NCBI GenBank assembly: GCA_036268425.1 | Contig: DATAUE010000114.1 | Location: 1 to 64,000, forward strand | DNA: 64,000 nucleotides | Source of the DNA: DATARH01 sp036268425 | Lineage (GTDB): Bacteria; Pseudomonadota; Alphaproteobacteria; ATCC43930; CGMCC-115725 | Direction of reading: 5' to 3' | Shown: positions 24,552-32,635 of the stretch, piece after piece | Position numbering within the stretch: the first letter of the stretch is position 1 | How the letters are laid out: every line of letters starts with the position of its first letter | Made by a program: the position numbers and the translations under genes | Notes under the pieces: generated by a model | Seen by the model: the letters and a program-made list of their open reading frames with translations, nothing else | The model's database searches: none | Told to the model about the DNA's origin: nothing

Positions 24552-25601
24552 TCAGACGGCTTGCTGCAACGGCTGATCGCGCGCAATCAACCGGCGATAG
24601 ACGGTGACGTAATCCTCGGCCATGCGGCGGGCGGTAAAACGTTCTTCAAAGACACGTCGGACGCGTGCTCGGTCGAGCCCACGCAGTCGCCGCGCCGCGG
24701 CCGCTGCGGCCGCTTCGTCATCGACGATAAAGCCGGTCACGCCATCGTCAACGACTTCCGGAACCGAACCATTCCGAAACGCGATCACCGGCGTACCACA
24801 CGCCATGGCCTCGATCATGGCCAGCCCGAATGGCTCTCGCCACGCGATTGGAAAAAGCAACCCTGCGGCGTTACCAAGAAACTCGGCCTTCTCATCCTCA
24901 CCGATCTCTCCGATGAACTCGACGTGGGCGGCACCGAGCATCGGCTCGATACGCTCAGAAAAATACTGTCGGTCGACATTGTCCACCTTCGCCGCGATCT
25001 TGAGCGGCATTCCGGCCGCAGCAGCGATGCGAATCGCGGCATCCGGCGCTTTTTCCGGTGAAATCCGGCCGAGAAACGCGAGATATCCGCCTCCACCGAA
25101 GCCGGGCAGCAGCAGTCTTGCCGGGATACCGTGCAGTACGGTCGCGATATAGCCCGCGTGCGGCAACGGTTCGCGCTGCGAGTTCGAGATCGAAACCACC
25201 GGTACGTCGTCGAACGTCGCGTAGAGGGTTGCCAACTCCGGTAAATCCAATCGACCGTGGAGCGTCGCCAAAAACGGCGTCGCCGTCCGCCGCAAGATCG
25301 GGTAACCGAGGTAGTCGAGGTGCAGATGGATAATGTCGAACTCGTCAGCGCGCCGGGCGACCTGCTCCAACATCACGATATGCGGGGCAAGATAGTCGCG
25401 CATTCCGCTGTTGAGGCGCAGTGCACAAGGCCAGACCGATTCAAGCTTTGCCTCGGTGACGCTGTCACCGCTGGCGAACAGCGTAACGTCATGGCCTAAT
25501 TCCACCAGCTGGCTGGTCAGGTAGGCAACGATCCGCTCCGTACCGCCATAAAGCTTCGGCGGGACAGCCTCCATCAACGGTGCGACTTGGGCGACTTTCA
25601 T
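24552..25601 (-). CDS. Glycosyltransferase family 4
   Basis: A 349-residue GT-B glycosyltransferase. The N-terminal half has the GGTERIVAYLT motif and a strand reading DIIHLHLDYLGYP; the C-terminal Rossmann half has YLAFLGRISPEKAPD and the nucleotide-sugar binding EX7E motif (REPFGLAMIEAMACGTPVIA). Similar proteins are annotated as glycogen-synthase-like or sugar transferases. The exact donor and acceptor are unknown. It is the first gene of the two-gene operon with the debranching enzyme, which suggests a role in alpha-glucan or compatible-solute metabolism. Confidence 0.9.
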   Translation of the reverse strand: MKVAQVAPLMEAVPPKLYGGTERIVAYLTSQLVELGHDVTLFASGDSVTEAKLESVWPCALRLNSGMRDYLAPHIVMLEQVARRADEFDIIHLHLDYLGYPILRRTATPFLATLHGRLDLPELATLYATFDDVPVVSISNSQREPLPHAGYIATVLHGIPARLLLPGFGGGGYLAFLGRISPEKAPDAAIRIAAAAGMPLKIAAKVDNVDRQYFSERIEPMLGAAHVEFIGEIGEDEKAEFLGNAAGLLFPIAWREPFGLAMIEAMACGTPVIAFRNGSVPEVVDDGVTGFIVDDEAAAAAAARRLRGLDRARVRRVFEERFTARRMAEDYVTVYRRLIARDQPLQQAV

Positions 25602-25821
25602 GGCTTTCCGATATGTGAGCGTTTCCGCAGGAAGCGGTCAGCGGTCTTGCCGCTCCTTCACCGCCATACGAGAGAGTTCATCGGGCCAACGTCGGACAGC
25701 TGTTTTGGTTGCCAGCGCGAGGTGGCGCCTGTGACAGCGGGCCGCACCTTTCCTTTGCTTCAGCTTAACAGCCCCTTCCCGCCTGCTCACCTCTCCCATT
25801 TGCTGCCGTCGACGTAATTAC

Positions 25822-26109
25822 TCACCGCTTACTGGTCGTCCCGGATTCCTTACCGTCCGGATTGGTCGAGGCTCGATTTGTCGGTCCCCCCGGCGTTGCG
25901 GCATAGCCATGCCATCCCATCTGCGTTCCCGCCGCATTGGGGTTGACCGCAGGGTTCTGTGTTTCCGGCGACGTTGACGAGATGGTTGGCGCGGTTGGCC
26001 CGCTCGGCGTGACGGTCTTCGACGGGGCGACATCGTTGCTGCTCTGGCCGAAAGCCGCGCTGCCGGCGCTCGCCAGCAACAGCGTGGCGGCAAGGATAGC
26101 CTTGCGCAT
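25822..26109 (-). CDS. Small secreted Pro/Thr/Ser-rich protein
   Basis: A 95-residue protein with a strong signal peptide (two positive residues, then an Ala/Leu core and a cleavage-like Ala-Ala-Phe-Gly-Gln near residue 22). The mature part is low complexity, rich in Thr, Ser, Pro, Asn and Gly, with no cysteines. ATG 26109 is preceded by AGGAGG at a 7-base gap, which decides the start against a longer frame from 26235. No family recognised; likely periplasmic or extracellular. Confidence 0.75.
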   Translation of the reverse strand: MRKAILAATLLLASAGSAAFGQSSNDVAPSKTVTPSGPTAPTISSTSPETQNPAVNPNAAGTQMGWHGYAATPGGPTNRASTNPDGKESGTTSKR

Positions 26110-26339
26110 GGTGTGACCTCCTGGTCCTGGAATGAGCTTACCCGTGCAAGCCCTTCTCTCAACCGTAAACGTGGCCACTCTACGGAGGTTGCGCGAACTG
26201 ACGCGCACGCCGATCCTGCCGCCGCTCTGTGACAAGCTGATCAGATTTCGGCTTCAGATGCGGCGGCAAGCGAAATGACGGAATAGCGCGCTCCGACGCG
26301 CGCCAATAGACGAACGCGCCAATAGACCAAACGGGCAGG

Positions 26340-26555
26340 TCAAACGGCGGCATGTCGGCAGAGCGGGTCGGTGATTTTGAACGTCAGGTATCCGCGCCGT
26401 CGCTCCCAGGCGGCTAAATTCGCCACCACTGCGCGATCATCGGCGGGTTGCAGCAACCCTTTGGTCAACTCGTCCCCTTTGACCACCTCGTCACCGTTGT
26501 CGGAGACCACTACAAAGCTGCGCTGCGCCCCGTGGTCGAGCAATTCCCGCTGCAT
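26340..26555 (-). CDS. Small conserved-looking hypothetical protein
   Basis: A 71-residue soluble protein; GGGAG lies 6 bases before its ATG. The sequence has a normal amino-acid mix (FVVVSDNGDEVVKGD, then VANLAAWERRRGYLTF) and no membrane segment. The opposite strand is also open over part of this region, so the call rests on the ribosome binding site and composition. Function unknown. Confidence 0.5.
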   Translation of the reverse strand: MQRELLDHGAQRSFVVVSDNGDEVVKGDELTKGLLQPADDRAVVANLAAWERRRGYLTFKITDPLCRHAAV

Positions 26556-26698
26556 CGCTGCTCCCTATCCTCTTGGTTTTAACAGGGCGGGTCTCCTTGC
26601 GTTCCCCGATATAGAGTTCCGGGACCGGAGGCTCCGGTTAAAGGAACGATCAAGACACGCTGCCGTTGTCGACGCAGAGCGCGCAACGAGGTTGGCAT

Positions 26699-26920
26699 AT
26701 GATGCTGGTTAGTCATCGTCTATCTGCAATACAATCAAGCCGAGAAGCCACTGACGAAAAAGCAAAAGAAATCGTTATGACTGCTTTTTTTGATATGCCA
26801 GCAGCGGCGGTGGACGAAGCCTTCGATGCCGCCTTAAAGAAATATTTGTGCGTATTTCCGCACGTCCCGAAGAAGACAGCAAAATATGCAGTTTCTTATA
26901 TTCTGGACACTTTTTGCTGA
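26699..26920 (+). CDS. Small hypothetical protein
   Basis: A 73-residue frame in a relatively AT-rich stretch. ATG 26699 has CGAGG seven bases upstream. The C-terminal half is amphipathic and aromatic (DEAFDAALKKYLCVF, then KKTAKYAVSYILDTF), which looks like a real helical protein. Base composition is lower in GC than the neighbours, which may mean recent acquisition. Function unknown; another start at ATG 26777 would give a 47-residue product. Confidence 0.45.
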   Translation: MMLVSHRLSAIQSSREATDEKAKEIVMTAFFDMPAAAVDEAFDAALKKYLCVFPHVPKKTAKYAVSYILDTFC

Positions 26921-27008
26921 ATTATCTCCTAATACTGACAACCTTGGCACTGCCATTTCATTATTACGCTGCCCGCGATAGACGAGGGTTGCTGCCGGGA
27001 GGATGCTG

Positions 27009-27998
27009 GTGATCGTGGTTATTACCGGAGCGAGCGCCGGCATTGGCCGTGCGACGGCACGGCAGTTCGCGCGTCGCGGCTGTGATGTCGCGCTGTTGGC
27101 GCGAAACGAGGCACGCCTCGAAACCGCTGCGCGGGAGTTGCGCGAGAGCGGCGTCAAAGCGCTGCCAATCGTAGCGGATGTCGCCGATGCCGGCGCAGTC
27201 GAAGACGCGGCGGAAACGATAGAAGCGCGTCTGGGGGCGATCGATATTTGGGTCAACAATGCAATGGCGACGATCTTCGCGCCGTTCGATCGCATAACGC
27301 CCGCGGAATACCAACGCGGCACCGAGGTGACTTATCTCGGCCAGGTGCATGGGACGATGGCGGCGCTGTCGCGTATGCGCAAACGCGATAAAGGCACGAT
27401 CGTCAATATCGGCTCGGCGCTTGCCTATCGCGCGATTCCGCTGCAATCGGTCTATTGTGGTGCGAAATACGCCGTGCGCGGCTTTACCGACTCGCTGCGC
27501 ACCGAATTGCTGCATGACGGCAGTTCGATACGGCTGGTCATGGTGCACCTGCCGGCAGTCAACACGCCGCAATTCGACTGGGCACTTAACAAAACCGGAA
27601 AACGTGCGCAGCCGGTGCCGCCCATCTTTCAGCCCGAGGTCCCGGCGCGCGCGATTGTCGACGCCGCACTGCATCCGCGCCGGCGCGAGGTCTGGGTCGG
27701 ATTGCCGACCGTGAAAGCAATCATCGCCAACAAGCTGGCGCCGGGTCTGCTCGACCGTTATCTGGCAAAGGCCGGCTATACGGGGCAGCTTACCAATGAG
27801 CTGGTTCCGGCCGATGCTCCGGCCAACCTGTTCAAGACTGCCGACGGCGATTACGGCGCGCACGGGCGCTTTGACGACCGCGCCCGTACGGTCTCGTACC
27901 AGGCCGTGGCGTCGCGGCATCGTGGCGCCGTAGCGCTGGGGCTGCTGGGTGTGGGTATTGGTCTGGCGGCGGCGCTGGTCGGTCGCCGACTCAGCTAG
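27009..27998 (+). CDS. Short-chain dehydrogenase/reductase with C-terminal membrane segment
   Basis: A 329-residue NAD(P)-dependent oxidoreductase. The cofactor motif TGASAGIG is near residue 7, NNA near 92, and the catalytic Ser-Tyr-Lys set is in GSALAYRAIPLQSVYCGAKYA (cited in part: YxxxK). After the Rossmann domain the protein continues about 80 residues and ends in a hydrophobic segment (GAVALGLLGVGIGLAAALVG) that could anchor it in the membrane. GTG 27009 is chosen because GGGAGG abuts the in-frame ATG 27003 with no gap but lies 6 bases before the GTG. It is convergent with ctaF and overlaps it by 8 bp. Substrate unknown. Confidence 0.88.
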   Translation: MIVVITGASAGIGRATARQFARRGCDVALLARNEARLETAARELRESGVKALPIVADVADAGAVEDAAETIEARLGAIDIWVNNAMATIFAPFDRITPAEYQRGTEVTYLGQVHGTMAALSRMRKRDKGTIVNIGSALAYRAIPLQSVYCGAKYAVRGFTDSLRTELLHDGSSIRLVMVHLPAVNTPQFDWALNKTGKRAQPVPPIFQPEVPARAIVDAALHPRRREVWVGLPTVKAIIANKLAPGLLDRYLAKAGYTGQLTNELVPADAPANLFKTADGDYGAHGRFDDRARTVSYQAVASRHRGAVALGLLGVGIGLAAALVGRRLS

Positions 27999-28275
27999 GC
28001 GCGAAGCTGTAGCGCGTCCAGTAATCGATCCCGGTCAACACAAACAGCACTGCCAGCCAGAAAAACCCGGCACCGGCGAAGACCCAGAGCAGCGAGACGC
28101 CGCGCTCCAACTCCATGAATACAACGAGCACGATTGCCGCCATTGCCACGGACGCCGCGATGTGCACAAGCGGCGCCGCGCTGCCGAGCCCGGCGAAAGC
28201 CAGCCCGATATTGCCGGCCAGAAGCGCCAGCAGCCCAAGCCATGCGAACACGATATGGCGCGGCGGGCGCGGCAT
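27991..28275 (-). CDS. Cytochrome c oxidase subunit IV (CtaF-like)
   Basis: A 94-residue membrane protein with three hydrophobic helices (about residues 10-28, 34-52 and 63-83), the size and topology of prokaryotic cytochrome c oxidase subunit IV. It follows the subunit III gene without a gap on the same strand (3 bp before its ATG). It should stabilise the caa3 oxidase, of which it is the last gene. The longer frame from 28326 runs into the subunit III gene and is rejected. Confidence 0.82.
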   Translation of the reverse strand: MPRPPRHIVFAWLGLLALLAGNIGLAFAGLGSAAPLVHIAASVAMAAIVLVVFMELERGVSLLWVFAGAGFFWLAVLFVLTGIDYWTRYSFAPS

Positions 28276-28277
28276 CG

Positions 28278-28919
28278 CTAAAGACTCCGTCCCGGCAGGT
28301 AGATCAGCACGAACAGAAAGATCCACACGACATCGACAAAGTGCCAGTAAAGGCTGACGACGCGCACCGGGCTGTGATAAGCGCGTGAATACGCCCCGCT
28401 ATTGGCGCGGCGGCCGATGATCGCCAGTGCCGCCACCCCTACCAGCAAATGCGCCGCGTGGATGCCAGTCATCACCCAGTAGAGGAAGTAGAACACTTCT
28501 CCAACTTTCGGCTCGGCCGTATCGAGTGAAAAGCCCGCGCCGGGCCACAAATTTTCGCCGATCTCCTGCGCATACTCGATGCCCTTGAGGCCGATGAACG
28601 TCAGCCCCAGCGCCGCGGCGATCCACATCAGCCGGCCGGCAAGGCGGCTTTCCCCGCCGCTCGCGGCGAGCGACGCCCACGACATGATAAAACTCGATGT
28701 CAGCAGGATGGCGGTGTTGACGCTGCCGATGACGATTTTGGTATGCGCCGCCGCTGCCGCGACACCGGCTGGATGCAGGTAGCGATAGACGCTGTAGGCG
28801 GCGAAGAGGCCGCCGAGAAACAGCACTTCGGTCGCGATGAACCCCCAGATGCCCAGTTCCGCCGTCTCGCTCTGATGCGCGAGATCGACGAATTGTTTTT
28901 CCAGCACCGGCACGGACAT
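28278..28919 (-). CDS. ctaE: Cytochrome c oxidase subunit III (caa3 type)
   Basis: A 213-residue protein with five predicted helices, typical of the short subunit III of caa3 and bo3 oxidases. It contains LGIWGFIATEVLFLGGLF in the first helix, EVFYFLYWVMTGIHAAHLLVGV in the middle and SLYWHFVDVVWIFLFVLIYL at the end, all family signatures. It lies 2 bp after subunit I and is part of the respiratory operon. Acts in the inner membrane. Confidence 0.95.
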   Translation of the reverse strand: MSVPVLEKQFVDLAHQSETAELGIWGFIATEVLFLGGLFAAYSVYRYLHPAGVAAAAAHTKIVIGSVNTAILLTSSFIMSWASLAASGGESRLAGRLMWIAAALGLTFIGLKGIEYAQEIGENLWPGAGFSLDTAEPKVGEVFYFLYWVMTGIHAAHLLVGVAALAIIGRRANSGAYSRAYHSPVRVVSLYWHFVDVVWIFLFVLIYLPGRSL

Positions 28920-28921
28920 CG

Positions 28922-30547
28922 TTAGGCCGCCGGCTCGGGGTAGTCGTAAGGCGGTCGGGTGATGACCGGCGTGCGCGCGAAATTATCGGTCGGTGGCGGC
29001 GACGCCGTCTGCCATTCGAGCCCGGTCGCGCCCCAGGGATTGCCCGGCGCCCGCTCGCCGCGCAACAGCGACCAGGTAAGGTAGAACAGCGGCAGCAGGT
29101 AGGCGGCGGCCAGGATCGACGCGCCGGCCGAACTCAGCACGTTCCATACCTGGAACTCCGGCGGATAGGCATGGTAGCGCCGCGGCATTCCGAGATAGCC
29201 GAGGATGAATTGCGGAAAAAACGTCAGGTTGAACCCGAAGAAGATCAGTATCGCGGCAAAGCGCGCCCAGCTTTCGGGATAAAGCCGGCCAGTCACCTTC
29301 GGCCACCAGAAATGCAGCGCCGCGAAATAGGCGCTGACCATTCCGCCAACCATGATGTAGTGGAAATGCGCGATGACGAAGTAGGTGTCGTGCACATCGA
29401 CATCAAACGCCAGCGTCGCCAATAGCAGGCCGGTCAGCCCGCCGATCGTAAACAACAGGATAAAGCCGAGTGCATAGAGCATCGGCGCCTCGAACGAAAT
29501 CGATCCCTTGTGCAGCGTCGCCAGCCAGTTGAAGACCTTGATTGCCGACGGCACGGCGACGATGAAGCTGAGAAACGAGAACACCAGCGCCGAATAGATG
29601 CTTTCGCCGGCGACGAACATGTGGTGGCCCCACACGAAGAAGCCGACCACGGCAATCGCGATCGATGACCAGGCTATGAAATGATAGCCGAAGATCGTCT
29701 TGCGGGCGAAGGCCGGGATGATTTCGGAAATAACGCCCATCCCCGGGAGAATCATAATGTAGACGGCCGGGTGCGAGTAGAACCAGAACATGTGCTGGAA
29801 CAGCACCGGGTCGCCGCCATGGGTCGGGTCGAAGACCCCGACACCCCACAAATGCTCGGCGATCACGAGCAGCAACGTCACCGCCAGCACCGGCGTCGCT
29901 AGCATCAAGATTACCGAGGTCGCATAGGTCGACCAGCAGAAGATCGGCAGCCGATACCAGGTAAGCCCCGGCGCACGCAGTCGATGAATGCTGACGACGA
30001 AATTGAGGCCGGTTAAAATCGACGAGAAGCCGTTTACGAAGATACCGAACAGCACGACGACCAAGGCGCCGCTGGCATAGCCGCTCGATAGCGGTTCATA
30101 AAATGTCCAGCCGGTATCGACGCTGCCGCCGATCAGCCCGCCCAGCACGATCAGCCCGGATGTCGCGAAGAGATACCAGCTCAACAGGTTAAGCCGGGGA
30201 AATGCCAAATCCTTGGCACCAAGCATCAGCGGGATCAGGAAGTTGCCAAAGGTCGTCGGGATCGACGGCACCAGAAACAGCCATACCATGACCACGCCGT
30301 GCAGCGTGAAAAGGCGGTTGTAGGTCTCGGCGTCGAACAGGGTGCCCTGCGGCGTCATCAGGTTGAGCCGGATCAGCGCTGCCCCGGCGCCGCCGATAAA
30401 AAAGAACACCGTAATCGACAGGCAATAGAGGATGGCGATGCGTTTGTGATCGTGGGTCAGCAGCCATGAGCCGAGCGTCGTGCCGTCGGTGAGGTAGCTG
30501 TCGCCCTCGCCCTGCCGCGGCAACTCGCCGATCGTCGTCACGGTCAT
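28922..30547 (-). CDS. ctaD: Cytochrome c oxidase subunit I (caa3 type)
   Basis: The catalytic heme-copper subunit, 541 residues and about 12 helices. The metal ligands are visible: the low-spin heme His in TLHGVVMVW, the Cu-B His and cross-linked Tyr in FYSHPAVYIMILPGMG, the GHHMFV pair, and the heme histidines in FVIAHFHYIMVGG. The Tyr in the HPAVY motif supports an A-type, proton-pumping enzyme. It overlaps subunit II by 4 bp. It reduces oxygen to water with electrons delivered through the fused cytochrome c of subunit II. Confidence 0.97.
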   Translation of the reverse strand: MTVTTIGELPRQGEGDSYLTDGTTLGSWLLTHDHKRIAILYCLSITVFFFIGGAGAALIRLNLMTPQGTLFDAETYNRLFTLHGVVMVWLFLVPSIPTTFGNFLIPLMLGAKDLAFPRLNLLSWYLFATSGLIVLGGLIGGSVDTGWTFYEPLSSGYASGALVVVLFGIFVNGFSSILTGLNFVVSIHRLRAPGLTWYRLPIFCWSTYATSVILMLATPVLAVTLLLVIAEHLWGVGVFDPTHGGDPVLFQHMFWFYSHPAVYIMILPGMGVISEIIPAFARKTIFGYHFIAWSSIAIAVVGFFVWGHHMFVAGESIYSALVFSFLSFIVAVPSAIKVFNWLATLHKGSISFEAPMLYALGFILLFTIGGLTGLLLATLAFDVDVHDTYFVIAHFHYIMVGGMVSAYFAALHFWWPKVTGRLYPESWARFAAILIFFGFNLTFFPQFILGYLGMPRRYHAYPPEFQVWNVLSSAGASILAAAYLLPLFYLTWSLLRGERAPGNPWGATGLEWQTASPPPTDNFARTPVITRPPYDYPEPAA

Positions 30548-31503
30548 CGGGATGGACTCCCTGCCGCCGGTTTTGCGCCCAACGATTTGATGTAGGCGAC
30601 CAAAGACATCACCTGCTCTTCATTAAGCTGGCCGACGAAGGACGGCATGATCGGAGCATACCCGGTCGGCACGTTCTGCGCCGGCTGGAGGATCGCCGAG
30701 CGGATAAACCCCTCATCGGCAAGGGCGGTGCTGCCGTTGCGCAACGTCACCGCGCTGCCGTAGAGGCCCGCGAGCTTCGGTGCATGCACCGTGGCGCCGG
30801 TTTCATGGCAGCCGGCGCAGCCAAGCTTTCGATAAAGCACGCCGCCTTGCGCCGCGAGCGTGCCGCCGGTCGCATTGGCGGCGAGCCATTTCTGGTAGTC
30901 GGCGTCGCTCAGCACGCTGACCATGCCGCCCATCGCGGCGTGGTCTGTGCCGCAGAACTGGGCGCAGTAAAGATGATAATCGCCGATCCGGGTCGGGTCG
31001 AACCACAACGACACATAACGACCCGGCACCACGTCCTGCTTCAGCCGAAACGCCGGCACAAAAAAGCTGTGAATGACATCCTGCGAGGTCATCACCAGCC
31101 GCACCGGGCGGTTGAGCGCGACATGCAGCGCATTGATCTCGCGCTGTCCATCGGGGTGCTCCACTTTCCACATCCACTGCTTGCCGACGACGTAAATATC
31201 GGTGGCATTGGACGGCCAGCGGTGCTCCCGCAAGTAGAGGTCGGCGCCCCAGGCATAAAGCCCGAGGAACACAACGAATGACGCGGTGGTCCAGCCGACC
31301 TCCCAGCGCCACGACTTCCGGCCCCAGTGTCCGCGATCTGCCGCGTCATTGCCGCGCCGATAATGGGCGCAGAAACGGAACAGCAGCAGAAACACCAGGC
31401 CCAGTACCGCACCGGTGATTGCCAGAAGCCCGGCAAACAGGATGTTGAACTCGCCAGCGATCGTACTGGCGCTCTCCGGCAGGAACGGGACGCCGCCGCT
31501 CAT
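30544..31503 (-). CDS. ctaC: Cytochrome c oxidase subunit II with fused cytochrome c domain
   Basis: A 319-residue protein with two N-terminal helices (about 20-43 and 70-90), a periplasmic Cu-A cupredoxin domain (His145, Cys180, Gln182, Cys184, His188, Met191) and a C-terminal cytochrome c domain with heme motif CAGCH (229-233) and a later Met ligand candidate in APIMPSF. This fusion defines caa3 oxidases. Gln182 replaces the usual Glu in the C-x-E-x-C loop, where the residue contributes a backbone carbonyl, so copper binding is not excluded. It overlaps both neighbours by 4 bp. Confidence 0.96.
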   Translation of the reverse strand: MSGGVPFLPESASTIAGEFNILFAGLLAITGAVLGLVFLLLFRFCAHYRRGNDAADRGHWGRKSWRWEVGWTTASFVVFLGLYAWGADLYLREHRWPSNATDIYVVGKQWMWKVEHPDGQREINALHVALNRPVRLVMTSQDVIHSFFVPAFRLKQDVVPGRYVSLWFDPTRIGDYHLYCAQFCGTDHAAMGGMVSVLSDADYQKWLAANATGGTLAAQGGVLYRKLGCAGCHETGATVHAPKLAGLYGSAVTLRNGSTALADEGFIRSAILQPAQNVPTGYAPIMPSFVGQLNEEQVMSLVAYIKSLGAKPAAGSPSR

Positions 31504-32270
31504 GCCGCCCGCCGTACCGATGCCCGGATAAGGATCCCCAACGACAACAAGGTTGCGGCGCCGACAATTTCAAGCAGCCGGCCTATCGCCAGATCGTAGC
31601 GGCCGGTCTGCGGGTCATAGCAATAGCAGAAGAGGAGCACGGCCTCGGCGGGGGCGGCGATCCGGGCGGCGGCGGCTTCGCTTAGCGCCAGCCGCAAATC
31701 GAGCGGCCGCCAGTCAAACCCGAGGAGATAGCGCGAGATCGTACCGCGCGGCGTCGCGACGACAAAGCCAGCCGGGTGTGCGTATTGACCGGTGGCGTCG
31801 TCGCGGCGATAGGGAAAACCGACGGTATCGGCGATCCGGCCGACCGAAGCGGCATCACCGGTCAGTACGGTCATGCCGCGGCCAGCAATGCCGTGCGCCG
31901 CGGCAAAGGCAGCGGCGTCGGGCGGCGTGGCCGTCGGGTCGATATCGATGGCAACGAGCCGGTAATTGCTGCCGGCCCGAAGCGGCAGGGACCGCAGAGC
32001 GCCGGTCAGTTGATCGAGCATCACGCCGCACAGGGTCGTGCAGCGGTCATATTCAAAGTCGAGGATCACCGGTTGGCCGTCGAACAGGCTGCCGAGCCGC
32101 ACCGGGTTGCCTGCGCCGTCGCGCAGCGTCACGTCGAGCGGCAGCAATGCGCCGGGGTGCTGCGCAAAAGCGAAGGTTGCGAAAGCGTCGGAAGGGATAC
32201 TCGATGGCGCCGCCACCGCCGGCCCGGCAAGCCCCATTGCCAGCAGGATCGCGGCAGGCAAGCGCCTCAT
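31500..32270 (-). CDS. SCO1/SenC-family copper chaperone
   Basis: A 256-residue protein with an N-terminal signal/anchor, a thioredoxin-like domain with the copper-binding Cys77-x3-Cys81 (DRCTTLCG) and distal His165 (QYAHPAGF), and a C-terminal membrane helix (about 228-246). SCO proteins deliver copper to the Cu-A site of oxidase subunit II, encoded directly downstream. ATG 32270 overlaps the preceding stop by 4 bp and gives a proper N-terminus; the longer frame from 32369 is rejected. Confidence 0.93.
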   Translation of the reverse strand: MRRLPAAILLAMGLAGPAVAAPSSIPSDAFATFAFAQHPGALLPLDVTLRDGAGNPVRLGSLFDGQPVILDFEYDRCTTLCGVMLDQLTGALRSLPLRAGSNYRLVAIDIDPTATPPDAAAFAAAHGIAGRGMTVLTGDAASVGRIADTVGFPYRRDDATGQYAHPAGFVVATPRGTISRYLLGFDWRPLDLRLALSEAAAARIAAPAEAVLLFCYCYDPQTGRYDLAIGRLLEIVGAATLLSLGILIRASVRRAA

Positions 32271-32635
32271 TTGGCATCTCCCGGCCAGTCCTTGATGCCT
32301 GCCGCGGCGACTGCTTCCATCGCCTGCTCGATCGGAATGCGCACGGTTCCGCGTTGCCGGTCGACCCAACCGTAGCTCGTCAGTGCGGCGCGTTCCTTGG
32401 TGCGGTGCGCAGCCAGATCGGCGGCCGGGTTCACCTGGAGGCGCGGCGCGGTGGTGATCAGCCGTGGTGCGTCGCTCGGCCCCGACAAGGCATGCGGGTA
32501 GATCGCCATGATCGCCAGCGCCGACACAAGGCAGAACACCGCGATACCGCCTGCAAGCATGGCGACAAGCCGGGGCGACACGTCGCTGCGTTCAATCGCG
32601 ACGCCGGGATTGCTCGGCGGTTCAATCGCCGGCAT
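32267..32635 (-). CDS. Small membrane-anchored protein of the ACIII-caa3 operon
   Basis: A 122-residue protein with one hydrophobic helix (about residues 25-47) and a periplasmic or cytoplasmic tail ending in SYGWVDRQRGTVRIPIEQAM. Small proteins with such a tail occur in alternative complex III and oxidase loci and are usually uncharacterised. Start ATG 32635 overlaps actF by 14 bp; GTG 32638 is an alternative. The stop overlaps the SCO start. Its place between actF and the copper chaperone suggests a role in assembly or in joining the two complexes, which is inference. Confidence 0.8.
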   Translation of the reverse strand: MPAIEPPSNPGVAIERSDVSPRLVAMLAGGIAVFCLVSALAIMAIYPHALSGPSDAPRLITTAPRLQVNPAADLAAHRTKERAALTSYGWVDRQRGTVRIPIEQAMEAVAAAGIKDWPGDAK

